Below are positions 19,223-29,225 of a stretch of 64,000 bases of DNA, one piece after another. Location: the NCBI RefSeq assembly GCF_024453815.1, contig NZ_CP072934.1:248001-312000 (forward strand), given 5' to 3'. Numbering within the stretch: position 1 is the first letter of the stretch; every line of letters begins with the position of its first letter. The notes beneath the pieces are model-generated. The model did no database searches. It saw nothing but the letters and a program-made list of their open reading frames with translations, and was not told the origin of the DNA. The stretch comes from Corynebacterium pseudogenitalium. GTDB taxonomy: Bacteria > Actinomycetota > Actinomycetes > Mycobacteriales > Mycobacteriaceae. Position numbers and translations under genes: made by a program.

Positions 19223-20926
19223 CTATTGTGTGGACTGCAGCATGGCGACCAGTTCCTGCTGGACCGCGCGGCGTCGGATCTTGCCGGTCTGGTCCCGGTT
19301 CAAGTCCTCGAAATGGTAGAAGGTGCGCGGCACCTTGTAGCGGGTCAGGCGCTGGCGAGCGTGCTCCTTCAACCCTTCCGGGTCGAGCGGGGCGCCGTCG
19401 CGAAGTGTGACGCACGCGACGACGTCCTCGGAGCCGTCCTCGCGCGGGCGGCCGACGACGGCGACGTCCTCGACGTCTGGGTGCGTGCGCACCGCCTCCT
19501 CGACCTCGTCCGGGTAGACGTTGAATCCGCCGGTGATGATGATTTCCTTGATGCGCGCCACCAGGCGGATGAAGCCGTCGGGCTCCATGACGGCCATGTC
19601 GCCGGTGCGGAACCAGCCGTCGTGGAAGGCCTGCTCGGTGGCCTCTGGGTTGTTGAGGTAGCCGGAGAACACCTGCGGGCCGCGCGCGAGCAGCTCGCCG
19701 GGTTCGCCGTCGGGCATGGTCTCGCTGGGGTTGTCCGGGTTGGCGATGCGGATCTCGGTGTTCGGGAATGGTACACCGATGTAGCCGGGGCGCCGGTTGC
19801 CGTCGAGCGGGTTGCCGCACAGGATCGGGGAGGTTTCGGTGAGGCCGTAGCCTTCGATGAGCTGCCCGCCGGTCACGCGTTCCCACAGCTCAATGGTGCT
19901 TTGCGGCAGCGTTGCGGCGCCGGAGATCGCGCTGTGGAAGGAGGAGAGGTCCACATGCTTTTCGACGGCCCACTGCGCAATCCGCTCGTACAGCAGCGGC
20001 ACGCCGGGCAGCAGGGTCGGGCGAGTCTTCAGGATGGCCTGCTGGTAGAGCTTCGGCTTCGGTGCCGGGACGAACACCATCTGGCCTGCGACGGTCAGGG
20101 GGAACCCGTAGTTCAGGGCCAGACCGTAGATGTGGAACATCGGCAAGATGGCGAGCACCTTCTCGTTGACGGCGCCCCAGTCCTTGACCCACTGTGCGCC
20201 GGCGACCAGGACGGAGAGCACGTTGGCGTGCGTCAGCGGCACGCCCTTGGGGGTGCCGGTGGTGCCGGAGGTGTACAGGATGAACGCGGTGTCGGACTGC
20301 GCGATGGTCGGCAGGTTCGTTGGTGTGGCGGGCTTCGCCACGAGGGATTCCCACGAGATCGCCTTTGGTGCGGGCTTGTGCAGTTCCTCGCGCTGGCTGC
20401 GCACCGACCCGAGCGGCACCTGCAGGGCGAGCTGCAGGTGGCGGGGCATGGCGTCGATAAGGTTGACGGCGATGACGGTCTCGAGCGCCGTCGTTTCCTG
20501 CAGCGTGTGGAAGGTGTCGGCCTCCCGGTCGAACACGATGGCCACGCGCGCGCCGTGGTCCAGGAACTGTTTCTCCAGCTCGTAGGCGGTGTAGAGCGGG
20601 TTGTGCTCGATGGCGACGGCCCCGATGCGCAGGATCGCGGTGATGGCGATGACGTGCTGCGGGCAGTTCGGCAGCGCGATGACAACGCGGTCGCCTGGTG
20701 CGACGCCGAGTCGCTGCAGGGCGGCAGCGAGGCGGTTGACCTGCTCGTTGAGGGCTTGGTAGGTGAGTGTTTTGCCCATGAACCAGGTGGCGGTGCGGCC
20801 CGGGTGGGTGGTTGCGGCGGTATTGAACAGGCTGACGAGGGTGTCGCTGCCGACGATCGGGTGCGGGTCGGTCCATTCGGGGTAGTGCGTAAGCCAGGCT
20901 TTGGTTTCGTAGGCTCCCATAAACAC
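19223..20926 (-). CDS. long-chain fatty acid-CoA ligase (FadD type), copy 2
   Basis: The 567-residue paralogue shows YTSGTTGTPKGVPLTHAN, GYGLTETSP, YLNNPEATEQAFHDGWFRTGD and DQTGKIRRRA. It lies directly upstream of copy 1 on the same strand. AAGGAG lies close before the ATG. N-terminal halves differ more than the C-terminal regions, suggesting tandem duplication with later divergence of substrate choice or gene conversion at the 3' ends. Confidence 0.93.
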   Translation of the reverse strand: MFMGAYETKAWLTHYPEWTDPHPIVGSDTLVSLFNTAATTHPGRTATWFMGKTLTYQALNEQVNRLAAALQRLGVAPGDRVVIALPNCPQHVIAITAILRIGAVAIEHNPLYTAYELEKQFLDHGARVAIVFDREADTFHTLQETTALETVIAVNLIDAMPRHLQLALQVPLGSVRSQREELHKPAPKAISWESLVAKPATPTNLPTIAQSDTAFILYTSGTTGTPKGVPLTHANVLSVLVAGAQWVKDWGAVNEKVLAILPMFHIYGLALNYGFPLTVAGQMVFVPAPKPKLYQQAILKTRPTLLPGVPLLYERIAQWAVEKHVDLSSFHSAISGAATLPQSTIELWERVTGGQLIEGYGLTETSPILCGNPLDGNRRPGYIGVPFPNTEIRIANPDNPSETMPDGEPGELLARGPQVFSGYLNNPEATEQAFHDGWFRTGDMAVMEPDGFIRLVARIKEIIITGGFNVYPDEVEEAVRTHPDVEDVAVVGRPREDGSEDVVACVTLRDGAPLDPEGLKEHARQRLTRYKVPRTFYHFEDLNRDQTGKIRRRAVQQELVAMLQSTQ

Positions 20927-20966
20927 TCCTTTTGTTAGCTAGTCGAAAGTAGGTGAGGGAAAGTAT

Positions 20967-20986
20967 AACCTACGGTTTGGTAGGTT
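20967..20986. promoter_or_regulatory. 20-bp palindromic operator upstream of the fadD pair
   Basis: AACCTAC (20967-20973) and GTAGGTT (20980-20986) form perfect 7-base arms around six bases. The site sits in the divergent gap before the acyl-CoA ligase and the EspI-like gene, as expected for a TetR-type lipid regulator; the binding protein is unknown. Confidence 0.5.
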
Positions 20987-21048
20987 TTGCTAGTTTTCCA
21001 CATCAGGTACGCTCGTGAGCCACTGGGGAAACACAAGGGGGGATTCCA

Positions 21049-22017
21049 TTGACCACATTTTTCGACGCCACCACCGACCTCACACCGCCAACCGGCCTCG
21101 ACCAAAGCAACTTGGTCGATCCCGTGAAAGCACCGCCAAAACAGGGCTGGCGCAAACTCGTCCACAGCGCCAGCCGCGGCCGCATCAACCCTGGGCGCTC
21201 CCGCGCCCAAGCCGAACGCGACGAACTCATCGACGCCATCCGCGCACCCCTGCGCGGCGACTACCGGATTGCCGTCATGTCGCTGAAAGGGGGCGTCGGC
21301 AAGACAACAACAACCATTGCTCTCGGCGGTGTCTTCGCCGAAACCCGTGGCGACCGCGTCATCGCCATCGACGCCAACCCGGACCTCGGCACGCTCGCGC
21401 AACGCGCCACCGCCAACTCACCCGCCACCATCCGCGACCTCCTGCTCGCGCAGGACACCTCGCGGTACCCGCAGGTCCGGGCATTTACCAACCAGGCCAG
21501 CTCCCGCCTCGAAGTCATCGGCTCCGAACGCGACCCGGCCGTCAGCGAAGCCTTCTCCGAACTCGACTACCGCAAAGCCATCGACATCCTGCAACACCAC
21601 TACAACGTCATCCTCACCGACTGCGGCACCGGCCTCATGCACTCCGCCATGGCTGGCGTCCTCGACCTGGCCAACGCGCTCGTCCTGGTCACCTCACCAG
21701 CCCTCGACGGCGCCCAGTCCGCCGCCGCAACCCTCGACTGGCTCAGCCTCCACGGCTACGACCAGCTCGCCTCCAATGCGGTCGTCGTCATTAGCGCGGG
21801 CGCGCCGGGCAAACCCACCATCGACATGGAGCGCCTTACCGAGCACTTCGCCGCCCGTACCCGCGCCGTCCACGCCATCCCATACGACCGCCACCTCGCC
21901 GAAGGTGCCGTCGTCGATATGGACCGCCTCGCACCCGACACCCTGCGCGCCTACCAGCAGCTCGCCGCGACCGTCGCAGCGGACTTTGGGTCGTGGCACC
22001 GCCACGCGGTGATGTAA
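21049..22017 (+). CDS. EspI/MinD-like P-loop ATPase
   Basis: A TTG start behind AAGGGGGG gives 322 residues. A short N-terminal segment ([17 protein letters not shown]) leads into a deviant Walker [12 protein letters not shown], at residues 79-89, then [16 protein letters not shown] and [11 protein letters not shown]. This layout matches the C-terminal ATPase half of mycobacterial EspI (Rv3876) and related type VII-associated MinD-like proteins more than chromosomal ParA. No type VII genes, parB or partner are nearby. The role is unknown. Confidence 0.8.
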   Translation: MTTFFDATTDLTPPTGLDQSNLVDPVKAPPKQGWRKLVHSASRGRINPGRSRAQAERDELIDAIRAPLRGDYRIAVMSLKGGVGKTTTTIALGGVFAETRGDRVIAIDANPDLGTLAQRATANSPATIRDLLLAQDTSRYPQVRAFTNQASSRLEVIGSERDPAVSEAFSELDYRKAIDILQHHYNVILTDCGTGLMHSAMAGVLDLANALVLVTSPALDGAQSAAATLDWLSLHGYDQLASNAVVVISAGAPGKPTIDMERLTEHFAARTRAVHAIPYDRHLAEGAVVDMDRLAPDTLRAYQQLAATVAADFGSWHRHAVM

Positions 22018-22023
22018 TACGCT
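22018..22023 (+). promoter_or_regulatory. -10 box for leaderless mshA transcript
   Basis: TACGCT is followed by seven bases and the ATG at 22031; it overlaps the end of the preceding gene's stop region. Confidence 0.5.
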
Positions 22024-22030
22024 GGCGGGC

Positions 22031-23296
22031 ATGCGCGTCGCCATGATTTCAATGCACACCTCGCCCCTCGAGCAGCCCGGCATCGGGGATGCCGGGGGGA
22101 TGAACGTGTACATCCTCAATATCGCCCAGCAGCTCGCGCGCCAGGGCATCGAAGTCGACGTGTTCACCCGCGCCACGCGCCCCAGCCAGCCACAAATCGC
22201 CGAGGTCGAGCCCGGCTTCCGGGTCATCCACATCGTCGCCGGCCCCTACGAAGGCCTGCCCAAAGAGGAACTGCCCACGCAGCTCGCCACGTTCGCCGGC
22301 GGCATCGTACAGTTCTGCCGAATTTACGACGCCCACTACGACATCATCCACGCCCACTACTGGCTCTCCGGCCAGGTCGGCTGGCTGCTTGCCGAACTTA
22401 GCGACGTCCCCCTCATCTACACCGGCCACACCTGGGCCGCCGTCAAAAACGCCTACGCGTCTGGCGCCGAAAGCTCCGAAAGCGAAGCCCGCCGCATCTG
22501 CGAACAACAACTCGTGGACAACGCCGACCGCCTCGTGGTCAACACCGAAGACGAAATCACCGAACTGTCCCGCCACTACGACGTCGACCCCGCCAAAATT
22601 GCCGTGGTCACCCCCGGCGCCGACACCGAGCTCTACACCCCCGGCACCAACCGCAACACCGAAATGTCACGCCGCCACCTCGGCATCCCCGTCCACGCCA
22701 AAGTGGTCGCCTTCGTCGGCCGCCTCCAAGAATTCAAAGGTCCGCAGGTGCTCATCCGGGCCATCGGCCAACTCGTTCGCGACGGCGTCGACTACCCCCT
22801 GCGCGTCCTTATCTGCGGCGGCGCCTCCGGTGGCGGAGTGAGCGTCGATACGTATCAGCGCCTCGCCGAGGAGGAGGGCGTGGGCCACATCGTGCGCTTC
22901 CTCGGGCCGCGGCCGCCCCAAGAACTCGTGAACGTCTACCAAGCCGCCGACATCGTCGCCGTGCCCAGCTACAACGAATCCTTCGGCCTCGTCGCCGTCG
23001 AAGCCCAAGCCACCGGCACTCCTGTCGTCGCGGCAGCCGTCGGCGGCCTGCCGATCGTCATCGCCGATGGCGAAACCGGCACCCTCGTCCCCAGCCACGA
23101 CCCCGCCGACTGGGCCAACGCCATCGGTGAGCTCCTCGGTGACGACGACACCCGCATCGCCATGGGCCAAGCCGCCGTCGCCCAAGCCAGCAAGTTCAGC
23201 TGGCGCGAAAGCGCCCACGACCTGACCGGCATCTACCAGGACACCCTCGACCACTTCGACCGCGGCCTCTGCGACCGGAAGGCCATCGGGAGCTAG
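22031..23296 (+). CDS. mshA: D-inositol-3-phosphate glycosyltransferase
   Basis: The 421-residue GT4-family protein begins [13 protein letters not shown] and has [10 protein letters not shown] for inositol-phosphate binding, [30 protein letters not shown] and the donor-site [12 protein letters not shown]. It transfers GlcNAc from UDP-GlcNAc to 1L-myo-inositol-1-phosphate, the first step of mycothiol synthesis. The start is universal in the family. Confidence 0.96.
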   Translation: MRVAMISMHTSPLEQPGIGDAGGMNVYILNIAQQLARQGIEVDVFTRATRPSQPQIAEVEPGFRVIHIVAGPYEGLPKEELPTQLATFAGGIVQFCRIYDAHYDIIHAHYWLSGQVGWLLAELSDVPLIYTGHTWAAVKNAYASGAESSESEARRICEQQLVDNADRLVVNTEDEITELSRHYDVDPAKIAVVTPGADTELYTPGTNRNTEMSRRHLGIPVHAKVVAFVGRLQEFKGPQVLIRAIGQLVRDGVDYPLRVLICGGASGGGVSVDTYQRLAEEEGVGHIVRFLGPRPPQELVNVYQAADIVAVPSYNESFGLVAVEAQATGTPVVAAAVGGLPIVIADGETGTLVPSHDPADWANAIGELLGDDDTRIAMGQAAVAQASKFSWRESAHDLTGIYQDTLDHFDRGLCDRKAIGS

Positions 23297-23314
23297 CTGG
23301 GCGTTTGGGGGAGC

Positions 23315-23580
23315 TGCACCAGATTCCTGCTTTTCGGGAGGGCGCCGTCGCGTTTTCCCAGGTCACTGGGTTTGCGTGCGGGAATGTGGTGTCACCCCGG
23401 CCGGCCCGAGTGCCAAAGGACGCAACCCACTTTTCGTGGCCTGGCCTTTTGCCGGGATTGGCGGACAGGATTGCGTCCTTTGGCACTGGCTCCCACCCTC
23501 TGCACCAAATTCGATGTTTTCGTTTTAGCGTTGGCGCGTTGTCCCAGGTCGCCGACGTTGCGTGAAGGAATGTGGTGTCA
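23315..23580. repeat. composite intergenic palindrome, copy 2 (A-B-A)
   Basis: The gap between convergent mshA and a protease is filled by an A module (arms near 23317 and 23381), module B (AGTGCCAAAGGACGCAACC at 23409-23427 facing 23469-23487, one mismatch) and a second A module (23503-23512 facing 23567-23576). CCCAGGTC is conserved inside A modules. The 41-base B core differs from copy 1. Confidence 0.85.
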
Positions 23581-23595
23581 CCCAGCCGCCCCGGA

Positions 23596-24711
23596 CTACC
23601 GCCCGATCGCCTCCACTGCCGCGGCCGCGCCCCACTTGCCGAGCTGCTGTGTGTGGTGGTCGATGGCACCTGAGACGTCGGCGGCGAGGCGTTGCGCCTG
23701 CTCAACGGTGCGGACCTGGCCGGCGCGCTGGGCGGCAACGTCGGCGTCGCGTTGGGCGGCGGTGACGGCCTCGTCGAAGCCCTGCTTGCCGGTCTTGCGC
23801 GGTTTCAGTTCGGGGTTGTCCTGCATGATCTGGCCCATCAATGCCCCTTGCTCCTGATTGAGCGGGGTGAAGTCGGCGTGGGGCGCGGTGGAATCGGGGA
23901 GTGTGAAGGCTTCGTTGACCTTGCCGTCGGGGACGTTGAAGGCGTCTTCGATGATGCGATCAGCACGCTGGGCTTTGCCGAGAGGCCCTATGCCCATGGA
24001 GCTGACGCCGAGGACGGCGCCGTCGCAGGGGTCGTAGTTGATGCCGCCGGAGTCGCCGTGTTCGTAGCGCAGGCCCCAGGAGTAGATGCTGTTGCGGGAG
24101 CGGGCGAGCTGGTGGCCGCAGGTGCGGCCGGTGGTGGCGCCGTCTTTGCAGATGGGCTGGCCGAAGTTGGAGGTGTCGAAGTAGTTGTAGGGCAGGTTGC
24201 GGGTGTCCTGGATGTAGCGCAGTTCGCGAGGTGCGCCGTGGGCGTGGCCGTTGGCGTCGCGGGAGAAGGACATGCGGGTGGCCGGGGCGTCGGGGGCGGC
24301 GGTGACGACGCCCCAATCCGGGGTGTTGACGGTGTCCCAGAAGAACTGTGAGGGGAGGTAGACGTCGGCGTAGTCGGTGGAGGGCTTGAGTTTGGTTGGG
24401 GTGCCGATGGGGCGGTAGCTGGCGTCGATAGGTACTTCGACGCGGTGGGTGCGCATGACGTCGGTGGGTTCGTTGTCGACACCCTCGGAGAGGTCGAAGC
24501 AGTGGCCGGCGGTGAGCATGACGAGCTGGCCGTTGATGGTGCCGCTGAAGCCTTGGGAGCAGGACGCGGCGCTGGCGTGTTCGGGGATGGAAATTGTGTG
24601 ATTGCCCACTCGTATTGTGGTCGGTGGTTGCTCTGGGAGGACACGAAATGGTGCCCCAGGTGCGAGAAGTGCGACGGAGAGCGTGGCGGCGACGGCGTTG
24701 GCGTGGATCAT
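23596..24711 (-). CDS. secreted trypsin-like (S1) serine protease
   Basis: From the ATG at 24711 the product is 371 residues with a signal peptide (NAVAATLSVALLAPGAP). Catalytic residues are visible: His70 in LTAGHC, Asp near 134 in TPDWGVV, and Ser near 220 in HGDSGG. Paired cysteines suggest disulfides. About 110 residues after the protease domain are helical and Ala/Gln-rich, perhaps for wall association. Its -10 (TATGAT) overlaps that of gpmA. Confidence 0.88.
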   Translation of the reverse strand: MIHANAVAATLSVALLAPGAPFRVLPEQPPTTIRVGNHTISIPEHASAASCSQGFSGTINGQLVMLTAGHCFDLSEGVDNEPTDVMRTHRVEVPIDASYRPIGTPTKLKPSTDYADVYLPSQFFWDTVNTPDWGVVTAAPDAPATRMSFSRDANGHAHGAPRELRYIQDTRNLPYNYFDTSNFGQPICKDGATTGRTCGHQLARSRNSIYSWGLRYEHGDSGGINYDPCDGAVLGVSSMGIGPLGKAQRADRIIEDAFNVPDGKVNEAFTLPDSTAPHADFTPLNQEQGALMGQIMQDNPELKPRKTGKQGFDEAVTAAQRDADVAAQRAGQVRTVEQAQRLAADVSGAIDHHTQQLGKWGAAAAVEAIGR

Positions 24712-24732
24712 GAGACCCAACCTTAAAGAAAA

Positions 24733-24742
24733 ATCATACGAT
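24733..24742. promoter_or_regulatory. overlapping divergent -10 boxes for protease and gpmA
   Basis: TATGAT on the minus strand (24738-24733) and TACGAT on the plus strand (24737-24742) overlap by two bases. The gpmA ATG at 24750 is seven bases from its box. Confidence 0.5.
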
Positions 24743-24749
24743 TCGTGGC

Positions 24750-25508
24750 ATGATTGGTGCCATGACGAATGGAAAGTTGATTCTTGTCCGTCACGGACAA
24801 AGTGAATGGAACAAGTCCAACCAGTTCACCGGCTGGGTCGATGTCAATCTGACTGAGCAGGGTGAGCAGGAAGCCGTCAACGCCGGTAAGTTGATGGCAG
24901 AAAAGGGCGTGCTGCCGGACATCGTGTTCACGTCGCTGCTGCGTCGTGCGATCCGCACCGCGAACATCGCGCTGAACGCTGCGGACCGTCACTGGATCCC
25001 AGTTGTGCGTAACTGGCGCCTCAATGAGCGTCACTACGGCAAGCTGCAGGGCCTGAACAAGGCCGAGATCCGTGAGGAGTACGGTGAAGAGCAGTTTATG
25101 AGCTGGCGCCGTTCCTACGACACTCCGCCACCAGAAATCGACGCCGACAACGAGTACTCCCAGACCGACGACGTGCGTTACGCGTTCCTCCCAGAGGTGC
25201 CACGCACGGAGTGCCTGAAGGACGTTGTGGAGCGCTTCCTGCCGTACTACATCGACGTCATCCTGCCTGAGGTTCTCGACGGCAAGACGGTCATGCTGGC
25301 TGCGCACGGTAACTCGCTGCGCGCCCTGGTGAAGTACCTGGACAACATCTCCGACGATGACATCGCTGCCCTGAACATCCCGACCGGCATGCCGTTGGTC
25401 TACGAGATTGACAGCAAGGGCAAGGTGCTCAACCCAGGCGGCACGTACCTCGATCCGGAGGCGGCTGCGGCAGGTGCTGCTGCGGTTGCTAACCAGGGCC
25501 AGAAGTAA
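24750..25508 (+). CDS. gpmA: 2,3-bisphosphoglycerate-dependent phosphoglycerate mutase
   Basis: The 252-residue enzyme has the catalytic LVRHGQSEW (His15 from this start), [17 protein letters not shown] and the second histidine in [10 protein letters not shown]. It interconverts 3- and 2-phosphoglycerate in glycolysis. The family consensus begins at the ATG at 24762 (MTNGKL); the ATG at 24750 is chosen because TACGAT lies seven bases before it and no Shine-Dalgarno precedes 24762. Order gpmA-senX3-regX3 is conserved in actinobacteria. Confidence 0.95.
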   Translation: MIGAMTNGKLILVRHGQSEWNKSNQFTGWVDVNLTEQGEQEAVNAGKLMAEKGVLPDIVFTSLLRRAIRTANIALNAADRHWIPVVRNWRLNERHYGKLQGLNKAEIREEYGEEQFMSWRRSYDTPPPEIDADNEYSQTDDVRYAFLPEVPRTECLKDVVERFLPYYIDVILPEVLDGKTVMLAAHGNSLRALVKYLDNISDDDIAALNIPTGMPLVYEIDSKGKVLNPGGTYLDPEAAAAGAAAVANQGQK

Positions 25509-25517
25509 GTAGCCACA

Positions 25518-26657
25518 TTGTCCCCGCTACTGGCGTTTTTAGGGGGCGTAGTTCTCGCAGCGCTTGCTGCACCGTTGGTGCGGCGGGCGCTGCGTTGGCG
25601 TTTACGCAACCGGGTTGATGGTGGTTCGGATTCCCGTAGGGCGGCCACGATTAGTGAGGTGCTGCAGTTGGCGGTGCAGGGCTCGCCGACGGGGATTGCG
25701 GTGATGAACCAGGAGGGCAAGGTGCTGCTCTCGAACGCGAGGGCGCACGATATGTCGCTGGTGTATGACCGCACGGTGCAGCCGGAGGTGTGGGAGACCG
25801 CCCAGCAGGTCTTTGAGGATCAGGAGACGCACGTCCTTGACCTTGACCTGCCGATTCGCGCGACGGGGTCCCGCATTCGGAATGTACGCGTGGTGGTCAA
25901 ACCGCTGACGCTGACGGAGAACTCCTACGTGATTGCTTACAGCACGGACGAGTCCGAGAACGTGCGGATGGAGCACGCGCGCCGCGACTTCGTGGCGAAC
26001 GTCTCGCACGAGCTGAAGACGCCGGTCGGCGGGATGGCGCTACTCGCGGAGGCGCTGCTGCAGGACCCGGATGACCCGGAGATGGTGGACTACTTCGGCA
26101 CGAAGGTGCTGAAGGAGGCCCACCGGATGGGCGACATGATCACGGACCTGATTTCGCTGTCGAAGCTGCAGGGTGCGGAGGCGTTGCCTGAGATGTCGCC
26201 GGTGAGCCTCGACGAGGTGATTGACGACGCCATCACTCGCAATCACGTCACCGCCGAGGGCCGCAACATCGACCTGATCCGTGGGGAACCCACCGGGATT
26301 ACGGTGATGGGGGACCAGTCCCTGCTGACGTCCGCGGTGAGCAACCTGGTGTCGAACGCCATTAACTACTCGCCGGACGGCCAGCCGGTGAGTATTACGC
26401 AGCAGGTGCGTATGTCCGGGAAGCAGAAGGTGGCGCTTGTGCGCGTCACTGACCGCGGGATCGGGATTGCGCTGGAGGATCAGAAGCGCGTGTTTGAGCG
26501 TTTTTACCGCGTCGATAAGGCGAGGTCTCGCTCGACTGGGGGGACTGGCTTGGGTTTGGCCATCGTGAAGCATGTGGCGCAAAACCACGGGGGTACTATC
26601 AGAGTGTGGTCGCGCCCGGGGACCGGGTCGACTTTCACGCTCGAGTTGCCGATGTAG
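25518..26657 (+). CDS. senX3: sensor histidine kinase SenX3
   Basis: A TTG start nine bases after gpmA gives 379 residues: one N-terminal membrane segment, a PAS-like domain (about 50-145), the HisKA phosphoacceptor VSHELKTPVG with His near 163, and an ATPase domain with NLVSNAINYSP, DRGIGIALED and GTGLGLAIVKH. It is the phosphate-responsive partner of RegX3. The signal reaches it through PhoU/Pst in mycobacteria; those genes are not here. Confidence 0.93.
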   Translation: MSPLLAFLGGVVLAALAAPLVRRALRWRLRNRVDGGSDSRRAATISEVLQLAVQGSPTGIAVMNQEGKVLLSNARAHDMSLVYDRTVQPEVWETAQQVFEDQETHVLDLDLPIRATGSRIRNVRVVVKPLTLTENSYVIAYSTDESENVRMEHARRDFVANVSHELKTPVGGMALLAEALLQDPDDPEMVDYFGTKVLKEAHRMGDMITDLISLSKLQGAEALPEMSPVSLDEVIDDAITRNHVTAEGRNIDLIRGEPTGITVMGDQSLLTSAVSNLVSNAINYSPDGQPVSITQQVRMSGKQKVALVRVTDRGIGIALEDQKRVFERFYRVDKARSRSTGGTGLGLAIVKHVAQNHGGTIRVWSRPGTGSTFTLELPM

Positions 26658-26682
26658 CTTTTGCAGGAGGGTTTCCCTAACC

Positions 26683-27378
26683 GTGTCTACGAAGATCCTG
26701 ATCGTTGAAGATGAAGAGTCCCTGGCGGATCCGCTTTCTTATCTGCTGGAAAAGGAGGGCTTTTCCACGGTGTGGGCGGCCGACGGCCCGGCGGCGCTCG
26801 AGGCGTTCGAGGCCAACGAGGTCGATCTTGTCCTGTTGGACCTGATGCTGCCGGGCATGAGCGGCACGGATGTGTGCCGGAAGCTGCGCGCGAGTTCGTC
26901 GGTGCCGATCATTATGGTCACGGCGCGTGACTCGGAGATCGATAAGGTGGTGGGCCTCGAGCTCGGCGCGGATGACTACGTGACCAAGCCGTACTCGACC
27001 CGCGAGCTCATTGCGCGCATCCGGGCGGTGCTGCGCCGCGGCGGGGAGTCGGCGGCGGAGGAAGCCGAGCCGAGCCGCGACGTACTCATCGGCGGCCGCG
27101 TCACCATGGACGTCGAGCGCCACAGTGTGCTTGTCGACGGCCAACCAGTCCGCATGCCGCTCAAGGAGTTCGACCTCCTGGAGTACCTGATGCGCAACGC
27201 CGGCCGGGTGCTTACGCGCTCCCAGCTCATCGACATGATCTGGGGCGCTGACTACGTCGGCGACACCAAGACCCTGGATGTACACGTGAAACGGCTGCGC
27301 TCAAAGATCGAGGAGGAGCCGTCGAAGCCGAAGCAGCTGGTGACGGTGCGCGGCCTGGGCTACAAGTTCGAGGCCTGA
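26683..27378 (+). CDS. regX3: response regulator RegX3
   Basis: The GTG at 26683, behind CAGGAGG, gives 231 residues. The receiver domain has Asp10/Glu11, phosphoacceptor Asp53 in LLDLMLPG and the TKPY lysine; an OmpR-type winged helix follows ([32 protein letters not shown]). It controls phosphate-starvation genes with SenX3. Its 3' end overlaps the convergent next gene by 19 bases. Confidence 0.95.
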   Translation: MSTKILIVEDEESLADPLSYLLEKEGFSTVWAADGPAALEAFEANEVDLVLLDLMLPGMSGTDVCRKLRASSSVPIIMVTARDSEIDKVVGLELGADDYVTKPYSTRELIARIRAVLRRGGESAAEEAEPSRDVLIGGRVTMDVERHSVLVDGQPVRMPLKEFDLLEYLMRNAGRVLTRSQLIDMIWGADYVGDTKTLDVHVKRLRSKIEEEPSKPKQLVTVRGLGYKFEA

Positions 27379-28235
27379 TCGCTAGCCGGGTGCGTGGTCT
27401 TCGCCTCACGCGGGAGTTTCGCGCGGGCGGCGCAGTGCGCGGCGAGGACCTCGTAGGGCTTCTCGCCAATGAGCTGCTGTAGCTCCTGCTTCATCGACTG
27501 CCACACGGGGGTGCCGCCGGTGTGGCAGGCGGGCGCGTCGGTGCACCACCAGTCGAAGTCTTCGCCGCCGCCACCCCACTGGCGCCGGTCGTACTCGCCG
27601 ATGGTGGTGCGCAGGATCTCCTGGCCGTCGGCGCGTTCCTCCCAGGAGTCCTCCCGGGAAAACGGCACTTGCCAGCACACTTCCGGTTTGGATCCGATGA
27701 TGTTGCGGCCTTCCGCCATCGCCCACTGGTGCAGGGAGCAGCCCGGGCCGGTCTCGGCGCCGTTGCGGTTGGCGAAGATGCAGGCGCCATCCACCACGCG
27801 CGTCTTGATGTGTGGGCCGTCGTCCTCTTCTTCGGTGTCGTCCCATTCCAGCCAGGGCTCGAGGATGGTGGGGTCGGCGGCCGCGATGTAGGAATCGACG
27901 TCGCGGGGGCGCAGCTGCCAGTACTTCGCAGGCATCTCCGCGACCGCATTATAGAGGTCGTCGCGGTCCGTTTCGTCGGAGAGGTACGCGCCGTGGATGC
28001 AGCAGCCGACAACGGAGAAGTCCTCATCAATCCCGTGGCATTGCGGTGTGCCGAACCGGCAGGACCAGGTGGATTCCACCCACGTCAGGTCGATGCTGAA
28101 GTAGTGCAGCGGGTCCTCCGGGTGCATGAACACGAACCATTCGCGGGGGAAGTCGGTGGGCACTTCGCGTCCCGCGAGGATCGAGCGGCCGGCGGGGGAT
28201 TCGGCGGGGAATCCGAGAAAAACTGGTTGATTCAC
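27360..28235 (-). CDS. Cys-rich conserved actinobacterial protein (Rv0495c position)
   Basis: From the GTG at 28235 the product is 291 residues, soluble, acidic and with about eleven cysteines clustered in pairs ([44 protein letters not shown]). The spacing suggests metal or iron-sulfur binding, but I recognise no characterised family. Mycobacterial Rv0495c occupies the same place between regX3 and ppx. TACGGT eight bases before the GTG supports a leaderless start. Confidence 0.8.
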   Translation of the reverse strand: MNQPVFLGFPAESPAGRSILAGREVPTDFPREWFVFMHPEDPLHYFSIDLTWVESTWSCRFGTPQCHGIDEDFSVVGCCIHGAYLSDETDRDDLYNAVAEMPAKYWQLRPRDVDSYIAAADPTILEPWLEWDDTEEEDDGPHIKTRVVDGACIFANRNGAETGPGCSLHQWAMAEGRNIIGSKPEVCWQVPFSREDSWEERADGQEILRTTIGEYDRRQWGGGGEDFDWWCTDAPACHTGGTPVWQSMKQELQQLIGEKPYEVLAAHCAARAKLPREAKTTHPASDQASNL

Positions 28236-28243
28236 ACCAACAC

Positions 28244-28262
28244 ACCGTAGACGCACTACGCT
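28244..28262. promoter_or_regulatory. divergent -10 boxes for Cys-rich gene and ppx
   Basis: TACGGT on the minus strand (28249-28244) lies eight bases from the GTG at 28235. TACGCT on the plus strand (28257-28262) lies six bases from the GTG at 28269. Confidence 0.5.
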
Positions 28263-28268
28263 GAGGGT

Positions 28269-29225
28269 GTGCGATTAGGTGTATTAGACGTAGGCAGTAA
28301 TACGGTGCATCTCGTGGGGGTAGATGCCCGCAGCGGTGGCCGCCCCACCCCGATGAGTGACTGGAAGCAGCCGCTCCGGCTCGTCGAACTCCTCGACGAC
28401 GAGGGCAATATTGAGCCTCGGGGCGTCGACAAGCTTGTCGACGCCGTGGGGGAAGCCGCAGGCCTAAGCAGCAAGCTGAAGTGCGAGGAGTTCCTCGCCT
28501 TTGCGACGTCCGCCGTTCGCTCGGCGACGAATTCCGAGGAAGTGCTAAAGAAGGTCGAGAAGAAAACCGGCGTGCGCCTCGAAGTCCTCTCCGGCGAGGA
28601 AGAGGCGCGGCTGACGTTCCTCGCGGTGCGCCGCTGGTACGGCTGGTCCGCCGGGCGCATCACCAACCTGGACATCGGCGGCGGCTCCCTGGAAATGTCC
28701 ACCGGCACCGAAGAAAGCCCCGACCTGGCCGTGTCCCTCGACCTGGGCGCCGGGCGGCTCACCCACGAGTGGTTCGAATCCGACCCGCCCGAGCGCAAAA
28801 AGATCAACCTTTTGCGCGACTACATCGACGCTGAACTCGCCGGGCCCGCCCGCGAGTTCCACGCGCTGGGGGAGGCGGGGCTGGCCGTCGGCACCTCGAA
28901 GACGTTCCGCTCCCTCGCTCGGCTAACCGGTGCTGCACCCTCCTCAGCTGGGCCTTTCGTGAAGCGAACCCTCACCGCGCCGGGCCTGCGCCAGCTCATC
29001 GCGTTCATCTCCCGCATGACCGCAGCCGACCGTGCGGAGCTCGAAGGCATCAGCGCCGACCGCTCCCACCAGATCGTTGCGGGTGCCCTAGTTGCAGAGG
29101 CTGCCATGCGAGCGCTTAAGCTTGATAAGTTAGAGATCTGTCCATGGGCGCTACGAGAAGGCGTGATCCTCCGTTGGATCGACCAAGGGCATGACTTAGG
29201 AGATGACGAAGGAGACAACGACTGA
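28269..29225 (+). CDS. ppx: Ppx/GppA-family exopolyphosphatase
   Basis: The 318-residue protein has the ASKHA-type phosphate loops [15 protein letters not shown] near the N-terminus and [12 protein letters not shown] near residue 138. It hydrolyses polyphosphate or (p)ppGpp pentaphosphate; at this length it lacks the C-terminal HD-like half, as with the short mycobacterial Rv0496. GTG start with a -10 box six bases upstream. The next gene overlaps by one base. Confidence 0.9.
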   Translation: MRLGVLDVGSNTVHLVGVDARSGGRPTPMSDWKQPLRLVELLDDEGNIEPRGVDKLVDAVGEAAGLSSKLKCEEFLAFATSAVRSATNSEEVLKKVEKKTGVRLEVLSGEEEARLTFLAVRRWYGWSAGRITNLDIGGGSLEMSTGTEESPDLAVSLDLGAGRLTHEWFESDPPERKKINLLRDYIDAELAGPAREFHALGEAGLAVGTSKTFRSLARLTGAAPSSAGPFVKRTLTAPGLRQLIAFISRMTAADRAELEGISADRSHQIVAGALVAEAAMRALKLDKLEICPWALREGVILRWIDQGHDLGDDEGDND

